Source: CAYSYM01 sp964435115 (GTDB lineage: Bacteria > Chloroflexota > UBA6077 > CF-72). From it: a DNA stretch of 28,981 nt. The notes beneath the pieces were generated by a model. It made no database searches. It was not told where the DNA came from and saw only the letters and a program-made list of their open reading frames with translations. Shown here piece after piece: positions 24,243 through 28,981 of the stretch. The stretch is from NCBI GenBank assembly GCA_964435115.1, contig CAYSYM010000049.1, positions 1 through 28,981 on the forward strand. Direction: 5' to 3'. A program made the position numbers and the translations under genes. Numbering within the stretch: the first letter of the stretch is position 1; each line of letters starts with the position of its first letter.

Positions 24243-24974
24243 ATGCAGCCAGATGTGCCATCAGACGACGCCCCCACCACACACGGCCCGGGAGCGGCCG
24301 CGCGCCCCGAGGGCGGCCCAGCCACCGGGGCGGCGCTGGACGGCCGGGTGCCAGCTCGCCCGCGGCGGAGTCTGGCCACCGTCAGCGTGCGCGCGCGGGG
24401 CGAGGAGTTCCGCCTCGTCCAGGTGGAGGGCAACCTCTTCGTCTGCTCGCGGGCCAACGGGAACTGCTGCTGCGGCTGGGAGGAGAAGGGCCGGCTCCCG
24501 TTCGACAACCGTCTGTGGTCCGACGAGTGGGAGCGGCGGAAGATCCGCAACCGCCTCCACCTCACCTTCACCGGCTGCCTCGGCCCGTGCGCCGTCGGCA
24601 ACAACGCCCTGCTCCAGCTCTTCGGGCGCTCGATCTGGCTGAAGGACCTCAACGATCCCGCCCTGGTGCCGGCCGTCTTCGACTACGCGCAGTCGATGCT
24701 CGACGCCGGGACGCCGCTGCCGCCCCCGGCTGCCCTCCGCGACCACGTCTGGGAGCGCTACTTGCCGCCGCCGGCGGGGTCCTACGTGCCGCTGGTGGAG
24801 CCGGTCGAGCAGGACGGCGGTGGGCTGGAGCGGCTGGACCCGGTGTGTCTGATGGACGTCGACCCGGCGACGGCGCGCCACAGCGTCGAGTACCAGGGGC
24901 GCACCATCGTCTTCTGCGCCCCGGCCTGCAAGAAGCAGTTCCTGGCCGACCCGGAGGCGTACCTGGTGGGCTGA
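24243..24974 (+). CDS. [2Fe-2S] thioredoxin-like ferredoxin fused to a YHS domain
   Basis: The product has 243 residues. After a disordered first 40 residues comes a thioredoxin-fold ferredoxin with Cys68 (NLFVCSR), a CCCG run (Cys75-77), and HLTFTGCLGPCAVGN with Cys112 and Cys116, the pattern seen in the cobalt-chelatase-linked (2Fe-2S) ferredoxins of Chloroflexota and Deinococcota. From about residue 198 a YHS domain begins: DPVCLMDV (Cys202), then FCAPACKKQF (Cys225, Cys229), a small metal-binding module found in copper and heavy-metal handling proteins. The join suggests electron or metal transfer between the two sites. It lies between the formate dehydrogenase operon and csoR. The function is not known; the ATG lacks a clear ribosome site. 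Confidence 0.8.
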   Translation: MQPDVPSDDAPTTHGPGAAARPEGGPATGAALDGRVPARPRRSLATVSVRARGEEFRLVQVEGNLFVCSRANGNCCCGWEEKGRLPFDNRLWSDEWERRKIRNRLHLTFTGCLGPCAVGNNALLQLFGRSIWLKDLNDPALVPAVFDYAQSMLDAGTPLPPPAALRDHVWERYLPPPAGSYVPLVEPVEQDGGGLERLDPVCLMDVDPATARHSVEYQGRTIVFCAPACKKQFLADPEAYLVG

Positions 24975-25075
24975 AGCCGACGCTCCGGGCAGCTCCGGAT
25001 CGACCGGTGGGCCGACGCGTGGGAGGGGCGGGCGCCGGCGAGGGCTAGGTGTTCAGCCCCCGGAACAGGCGGCGC

Positions 25076-25333
25076 TCACCGCCGGGCGAGCTGCAGCAGC
25101 TCGGCCACCTCGTGCACCACCTCCTGGTCGCGGCCCTGCCGCAGCGCGGCGTCCAGGCAGCGTCTCAGGTGACTCTCCGCGAGCGCGCCCTCGAGCTTGT
25201 GGAGCGCGCACTCGACCGCATAGGTCTGGCGGAGGACGGCCAGGCACTCCTGGTCCTCCTCGATCATCCGGCGGATACCCCGCAGGTGTCCCTCGATGGT
25301 CGCCAACCGGTTGCAGATCTCACGCTTCTCCAT
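25076..25333 (-). CDS. csoR: CsoR/FrmR-family metal- or sulfur-sensing repressor
   Basis: This 85-residue all-helical tetrameric repressor is of the DUF156 family. Cys30, His55 and Cys59 have the same 25- and 4-residue spacings as the Cu(I) ligands Cys36-His61-Cys65 of Mycobacterium tuberculosis CsoR, and Glu75 falls where that protein has Glu81. The x-C-H-C fingerprint fits copper (CsoR) or persulfide sensing (CstR), not the FrmR or RcnR patterns. It would release DNA when it binds its ligand. ATG 25333 was preferred over GTG 25345 because GTGAGGG lies about 6 bases upstream. An array of 11-bp repeats with a -10 box lies directly before it. Confidence 0.88.
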   Translation of the reverse strand: MEKREICNRLATIEGHLRGIRRMIEEDQECLAVLRQTYAVECALHKLEGALAESHLRRCLDAALRQGRDQEVVHEVAELLQLARR

Positions 25334-25352
25334 GGGCGCCCTCACCCCCTGA

Positions 25353-25407
25353 ACCGTAGGCGGCGAAGCTGAGATATCGCTGAGCCGAAGCTGAACGGTC
25401 CCTGAAC
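25353..25407 (-). promoter_or_regulatory. Four 11-bp TCAG direct repeats plus -10 box upstream of csoR
   Basis: Read on the minus strand, units from 25407 downwards are GTTCAGGGACC, GTTCAGCTTCG, GCTCAGCGATA and TCTCAGCTTCG, each 11 bases. Five bases later is the -10-like TACGGT (25358-25353), about 20 bases before the ATG. The repeats cover the -35 position, as for class II activation by OmpR/PhoB-type regulators. Confidence 0.65.
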
Positions 25408-25594
25408 GCCGGGCCCGTCCACGAGCCGCGCCGGCGCCGATCGCGTGCCAGCCGTCGGCCCCCGTTCCGAGCGTGCGGAAGAGACGTGCGACGCGGCCGA
25501 CGCGGCTGGCCGGGGCGGCGGGGACGGACGGCCCGCCGGAAGGGCGTCGCCGGTCTGGAGACGTGCGGCCCCGCGGCCGATGATCGGAAACGAG

Positions 25595-26395
25595 ATGCCT
25601 CGCCTCACCCGCCGCACCCTCCTCCTGGGCCTGGCCGGCGCGCTCGGGACCGCTGCCTGCGCGCCCGTAGCCGCCACCTCCATCCGCGGCACGGGCACCG
25701 TCCTCCGCTCCGGCGAGCCGCCCCGCCCCACGTCGAACCCGACCCCACCGAGCGTGGAGCCGACGGCCGCACCCACCGGCACCGGAGCCCTGGCGCCAGC
25801 CGAAGTGCCTCCAGCGGTCCCCGACCCGCCCGCCACCGGACCCACGCCCGCGCCCGGTCGACCTGAGCCCGAGGCCGGCGCCCCTCTGGCCCGGTCGGTC
25901 GCCCCGCCCGGCGACGCGCTGGCGGCCCAGGCTCGCCTGATGCCCGTCCCACGCGCCACGCCGCCGCCCGCCATCGGCCTACCGCCCACGTGGCTCATCA
26001 TCCCGACCATCGGGGTGGACAGCAAGGTCGTCGCGCTGGGAACGACGATCGACCGCACTGGCGAGCTGGTCTGGGAGCGGCCCGTGTTCGCGGTCGGCTG
26101 GTACAAGCCCACCGGCCTCCCCGGCCAGCCCGGTAACATGGTGCTCTCCGGCCACATCTCCTCGCCCAATGAGGGCGCGGTCTTCAAGCGCCTCCCGGAG
26201 CTGAAGGTCGGCGAGGGCGTCATTGTCGCCACCGACGATCGCCAGTACCTCTACCGCGTCTCGGATATCCAGGTCGTCCCACCCGAGCGGGTCTCGGTCA
26301 TGGCGCCCACCCGCGAACCGATCGCCACCCTCATCACTTGCGTGCCCGACGGCATCTACACCGACCGCCTGATCGTGGCCGCCACGCTGGTGTAG
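25595..26395 (+). CDS. Class D/E-type sortase with Tat/lipoprotein-like N-terminus
   Basis: The product has 266 residues. The N-terminus combines a twin-arginine-like motif (TRRTLLLGL) with a lipobox-like GTAAC (Cys22). A Pro/Thr/Ala-rich linker runs to about residue 125. The sortase beta-barrel then shows catalytic His187 (LSGHIS), Cys249 (TLITCVP) and Arg258 (DRLIV). Sortases cut a sorting signal in exported proteins and join them to another molecule. No obvious sortase substrate is in the window. ATG 25580 in the same frame is an alternative start. The 261 bases upstream hold the csoR promoter array and no other gene. Confidence 0.85.
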   Translation: MPRLTRRTLLLGLAGALGTAACAPVAATSIRGTGTVLRSGEPPRPTSNPTPPSVEPTAAPTGTGALAPAEVPPAVPDPPATGPTPAPGRPEPEAGAPLARSVAPPGDALAAQARLMPVPRATPPPAIGLPPTWLIIPTIGVDSKVVALGTTIDRTGELVWERPVFAVGWYKPTGLPGQPGNMVLSGHISSPNEGAVFKRLPELKVGEGVIVATDDRQYLYRVSDIQVVPPERVSVMAPTREPIATLITCVPDGIYTDRLIVAATLV

Positions 26396-26415
26396 CGCGC
26401 CGGGCCGCCGCGATC

Positions 26416-26470
26416 CCTCAGCCGGTTTTCAGCGGGCGCTCAGGTCTCCCTCAGCCCTGACCAGTAGGCT
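26416..26470 (+). promoter_or_regulatory. Four 11-bp TCAG direct repeats plus -10 box upstream of lipoprotein-cupredoxin genes
   Basis: Units CCTCAGCCGGT, TTTCAGCGGGC, GCTCAGGTCTC and CCTCAGCCCTG start at 26416, 26427, 26438 and 26449. Five bases after the last comes TAGGCT (26465-26470) as -10 box. Core, period, copy number and spacing to the -10 box are the same as in the csoR array. Confidence 0.68.
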
Positions 26471-26519
26471 CCGCGGCAAGAGGGGCCTCCTGGTGCGGCG
26501 CCCTCGTGGAGCCCGTGAT

Positions 26520-27035
26520 ATGCGCATCCGTCCTGCCCTGGCTCACCGGCGGGTCGCCCGAGGGCTGCTCGCGCTCCTGGCGGGCCTCGTCGGGCTGCTT
26601 GTCGCTGCCTGCTCGCCGACGGCCACGGCGCCGGCGAGCGGAGCCGCAGCGGCGCCGTCAGGCGGAACCGGGGCTGGGGCGCCGGCGGGCAGCCCCGCCA
26701 CGCAAACCAGTGAGGGCGGCCAGGTGACCGTGGCCGTGACCTGGGAAGGCCGCGCGGCAGGCCCGGTCTTCGTGGTGACGCTGGATACCCACAGCGTCGA
26801 CCTGGACGCCGTCGACCTCAGCCAGCTCGCGGTGCTGCGCGCCGACCCGGGCGGCGAGGTCCGCCCAACTGGTTGGGATGCGCCGAAGGGCGGGCACCAC
26901 CGCAGCGGGACGCTGGCCTTCCCCGCGACTGCCGCCGACGGGAGCCCGATCATCGGCCCGAACACCACGCGCGTCGAGCTCACGATCCGCGACGTGGCGG
27001 GCGTGCCCGCTCGCACGTTCCGCTGGATGCTCTAG
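26520..27035 (+). CDS. Lipoprotein with beta-rich GGHHRSG domain
   Basis: The product has 171 residues. The signal peptide ends in lipobox LLVAAC (Cys31), followed by an Ala/Gly/Ser linker to about residue 65. A beta-rich domain follows (VTVAVTWEGRAAGPVFVVTLDTHSVDLDAVDL, then a Trp and GGHHRSGTLAFP), which could bind metal through its adjacent histidines. I recall similar domains beside redox genes in Chloroflexota and Firmicutes but cannot name a function. ATG 26520 has GGAG 8 bases upstream; GTG 26493 is an alternative. It is first of three same-strand genes after the repeat array. Confidence 0.78.
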   Translation: MRIRPALAHRRVARGLLALLAGLVGLLVAACSPTATAPASGAAAAPSGGTGAGAPAGSPATQTSEGGQVTVAVTWEGRAAGPVFVVTLDTHSVDLDAVDLSQLAVLRADPGGEVRPTGWDAPKGGHHRSGTLAFPATAADGSPIIGPNTTRVELTIRDVAGVPARTFRWML

Positions 27036-27096
27036 CGCCTCGTCCACGAGCCCGACCATCCCGAGCGCCGCCCCAGACCCCCCACAGGAGCCCCCC

Positions 27097-27588
27097 ATGA
27101 GCCGCAACCGCCGCAAGAAGGACCGGTCCCCGGGCAGCAGCCACTGCCACGCCGCGTCGCCCCCCGCCGCCAGCCCGCGCTCGCGCACCCGCCTGAGCAC
27201 GCGGGTGGTGGCGTTCGTCGTGCTGGCGGTCGCCAGCCTGGCGGCGGTCGCCCTGGTCTGGCCGCGGACGGGCCCGGCCAACGCCGCCGCCGAGGCGACC
27301 GTGCAGGTTGACATGAGCGGCTACAGCCCGGCCGTGCTCACCGCGAAGGCTGGCGAGCCGCTGCGCGTCCAGATTGTCAACCCGGACAGCGCGCTGCACA
27401 CCGACGGCGCCGGCTGGCACCAGCTGGCCATCCCGGCCCTGGGCGTGGACGCCCGCATCGGGCCGCGGAGCCAGAGCACGATCGATATCCCGGCCGCTGC
27501 GCCGGGTGAGTACACCTTCTACTGCGACATCTGCTGCGGGGGGAAGGAGAACCCGGCCATGCAGGGGGTCCTGAAGGTCACGGCGTGA
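27097..27588 (+). CDS. Membrane-anchored cupredoxin with altered CuA-like loop
   Basis: The product has 163 residues. A basic, His/Cys-containing cytosolic tail (SSHCHAAS) precedes one transmembrane helix (about residues 34-55) and then a cupredoxin fold. Possible ligands are His101 or His108 (GWHQL) and the loop FYCDICCGGKENPAMQG with Cys143, Cys146, Cys147 and Met155. The C-x3-C spacing of Cys143/Cys147 copies the CuA loop of cytochrome oxidase and N2O reductase, but the CuA His is Glu and Met is shifted by one, while an extra Cys makes a CxxC. It may carry copper or be redox-active by thiols. AGGAG lies 6 bases before the ATG. The CcdA-like gene follows by 34 bases. Confidence 0.82.
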   Translation: MSRNRRKKDRSPGSSHCHAASPPAASPRSRTRLSTRVVAFVVLAVASLAAVALVWPRTGPANAAAEATVQVDMSGYSPAVLTAKAGEPLRVQIVNPDSALHTDGAGWHQLAIPALGVDARIGPRSQSTIDIPAAAPGEYTFYCDICCGGKENPAMQGVLKVTA

Positions 27589-27622
27589 GCGGTCGCCGGG
27601 CCACCGCCTGGATGGTGGGCCA

Positions 27623-28336
27623 GTGAGCGGGGTGGGGGTGCAGGAGCTGACGCTGCCCGTGGTCGTCTCGGCGGCCCTGCTGGACAGCATCAACCCGTGC
27701 GCCTTCGCCGTGCTGCTCACCTTCATCGCCGCCACGCTCGTGCTGGCGGAACGGGCCACGGTACGCGGGTTCGCCGCGCGCTGGTTCCTGTGGCGCATGG
27801 GCCTGGTGTACGTAGCGGCGGTGTTCCTGACCTACCTCGCCCTCGGCCTCGGGCTGCTCACCTTCGCCCGCGCCTTCACCCAGACACACTGGGTTGGCCG
27901 CGGCGCCGCGCTCGCGGCCGTGGCGCTCGGGCTGCTGGCGCTGCAGGAGGCGCTCGTCCCGGAGTGGGGCATCCGCCTGGGCGTGCCGGCCGGGCTCAAC
28001 GCGCGGCTGCAAGCGCTGACCAGCCGGGCGACCCTGCCGGCCGTCTTCGGCGCCGGCGTGCTCGTCGGCCTGTGCACCGTGCCGTGCTCTGGCGCCATCT
28101 ACCTGGCCGTCCTCGGCCTCCTGGCCACCCAGACGACGGCCGCGGCCGGTTTTGGCTACCTGGTCCTCTACAACCTGCTCTTCATCCTGCCCCTCGTGCT
28201 CATCCTGGCCTTCGCCAGCTCGCGCCCCGTGCTCAACCGGCTGGGCCGCTGGCAGCTCCACCACCGTGCGGGGCTGAAGCTGGGCCTGGGGCTGGTGGCA
28301 GTCCTGCTGGGCGTGGCCCTCCTGGCCACGCTGTAG
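27623..28336 (+). CDS. ccdA: CcdA/DsbD-type thiol electron-transfer membrane protein
   Basis: The product has 237 residues with six or seven transmembrane helices. The paired reactive cysteines of the CcdA family are visible: Cys26 in DSINPCAFAVLL and Cys155 in GLCTVPCSGAIYLAVL, with an extra Cys151 four residues before the second. CcdA passes electrons from cytosolic thioredoxin to thiol proteins outside the membrane. No TlpA/ResA thioredoxin-like partner is present here; instead the upstream cupredoxin has a CxxC, making it a possible target. Start GTG 27623 is supported by gene spacing more than by a ribosome site. Confidence 0.88.
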   Translation: MSGVGVQELTLPVVVSAALLDSINPCAFAVLLTFIAATLVLAERATVRGFAARWFLWRMGLVYVAAVFLTYLALGLGLLTFARAFTQTHWVGRGAALAAVALGLLALQEALVPEWGIRLGVPAGLNARLQALTSRATLPAVFGAGVLVGLCTVPCSGAIYLAVLGLLATQTTAAAGFGYLVLYNLLFILPLVLILAFASSRPVLNRLGRWQLHHRAGLKLGLGLVAVLLGVALLATL

Positions 28337-28385
28337 CGTGGCGGCGCCAGTGGGTACCCGTCGCGTGCCCCGCGTCCCGTCCGCG

Positions 28386-28434
28386 CGGGCGCCTGGCGTG
28401 GGCCGCGGCACCGCCGCCCCCGGCCAGGCGCCCG
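28386..28434 (+). terminator. 12-bp inverted repeat after ccdA
   Basis: CGGGCGCCTGGC (28386-28397) pairs perfectly with GCCAGGCGCCCG (28423-28434). The 25-base spacer can itself fold (GGGC...GCCC). It stands 50 bases after the ccdA stop and before the regulator gene. There is no T-tract. Confidence 0.5.
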
Positions 28435-28547
28435 GCCCGGCGCGCTGAGCCGCCGCGCCTGCCCCCCACGGGCAGAGGGCGCCCCGCGGCGGGGGCATTT
28501 CACGACCCCCTGGCGCACGCGGTAGAGTCAGCAGGGGTACACCACGT

Positions 28548-28981
28548 ATGCAGCACATCCTGGTCATCGACGACGACCCATCCGTCACGAGCGTCCTCAA
28601 GCGGGGTCTCTCCTACGAGGGGTTCTCCGTGGACATGGCGAGCAGCGGCCAGGAGGGGCTGACCCTCGCCCGCGAGCACGCCCCGGACCTCGTCGTCCTG
28701 GACATCATGATGCCGGGCATGGATGGCATCGAGGTACTGCGCCGCCTGCGCGCCGCCGACCAGCACCTGCCCGTGCTGCTCCTGACCGCCCGGGACGCCG
28801 AGTCCGACCAGGTGCGCGGCCTGGAAGCAGGCGCCGACGACTACGTGGTCAAGCCGTACGCCTTCGACGTGCTGCTGGCCCGCGTGAAGGCCCTGCTGCG
28901 CCGCCGCGAGGTGGAGCGGTCGCCCATCCTGCGCTTCAGCGACCTCCAGCTCGACACCGGCACGCACCGCGCTCGCCGCGG
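28548..28981 (+). CDS. OmpR-type response regulator, 3' end cut by window end
   Basis: The frame is open from ATG 28548 to the window end (144 codons). The receiver domain is complete: Asp8-Asp10 acidic cluster, phosphoacceptor Asp52 (VVLDIMMPGMDG), Thr80 and Lys102 (YVVKPYAF). The sequence then enters the linker and the first strands of a winged-helix domain (LRFSDLQLDT...), the start of a typical OmpR/PhoB DNA-binding domain. A TAGAGT at 28523-28528 could be its -10 box. OmpR-type regulators bind 11-bp direct repeats, which is what stands before csoR and the lipoprotein gene, so this is a candidate for their activator. A partner kinase would be expected beyond the window. Confidence 0.9.
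   Translation, partial: MQHILVIDDDPSVTSVLKRGLSYEGFSVDMASSGQEGLTLAREHAPDLVVLDIMMPGMDGIEVLRRLRAADQHLPVLLLTARDAESDQVRGLEAGADDYVVKPYAFDVLLARVKALLRRREVERSPILRFSDLQLDTGTHRARR

Overview
The window is very GC-rich (about 70% or more by eye). It carries genes in styles typical of Chloroflexota, probably a Thermomicrobia/Sphaerobacter-like lineage. The pointers are a formate dehydrogenase with an NrfD-type membrane subunit, a phosphoglucose isomerase of the kind usually fused to transaldolase, a GtrA protein, short proline-rich lipoproteins and a [2Fe-2S]/YHS fusion. The taxonomic call is an inference from gene style, not from a marker gene. No tRNA, rRNA or CRISPR array was seen.

Layout. (1) 1-7952 is an envelope polysaccharide region: a beta-helix lipoprotein cut by the window start, an O-antigen-ligase-like polymerase/ligase, a GT4 glycosyltransferase, a second beta-helix paralogue on a membrane anchor and, convergently, a GT87-type polytopic mannosyltransferase-like protein. 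(2) 8171-8796 (minus) is a VapBC-type toxin-antitoxin pair with a perfect 16-bp palindrome at its start. (3) 9004-13355 is an oxidative pentose phosphate module, pgi-gnd-zwf, followed by a G-quadruplex-like tract, a structured inverted repeat and a convergent gtrA. (4) 14157-16379 (minus) is a phosphorelay operon: free HPt protein, soluble REC-histidine kinase and NarL-type regulator, joined by overlapping stop/start codons. (5) 16470-16955 holds two mobile-element remnants, a serine-recombinase tail and an IS5-type transposase tail. (6) 17156-24092 is a compact formate dehydrogenase operon. Its catalytic subunit is read through an in-frame UGA that sits at the selenocysteine position and is followed by a SECIS-like hairpin. 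After it come the four-cluster ferredoxin subunit, an NrfD anchor, two small lipoproteins, FdhE and an unrecognised 152-residue protein. (7) 24243-28981 is a metal/redox group: [2Fe-2S]-YHS fusion, CsoR-type repressor, sortase, a lipoprotein, a cupredoxin with an altered CuA-like loop, a CcdA-like membrane protein and the start of an OmpR-type response regulator.

The most notable signals are the selenocysteine formate dehydrogenase, which ordinary gene calling would split into two broken genes, and arrays of four 11-bp direct repeats of a TCAG/TCAA core. These arrays lie in front of csoR and in front of the lipoprotein-cupredoxin-CcdA genes with identical spacing to a -10 box, and a similar array lies before the polysaccharide ligase. 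They look like binding sites for one OmpR/PhoB-type regulator linking the metal/redox group, and possibly the polysaccharide locus. The response regulator at the window end is an obvious but unproven candidate.
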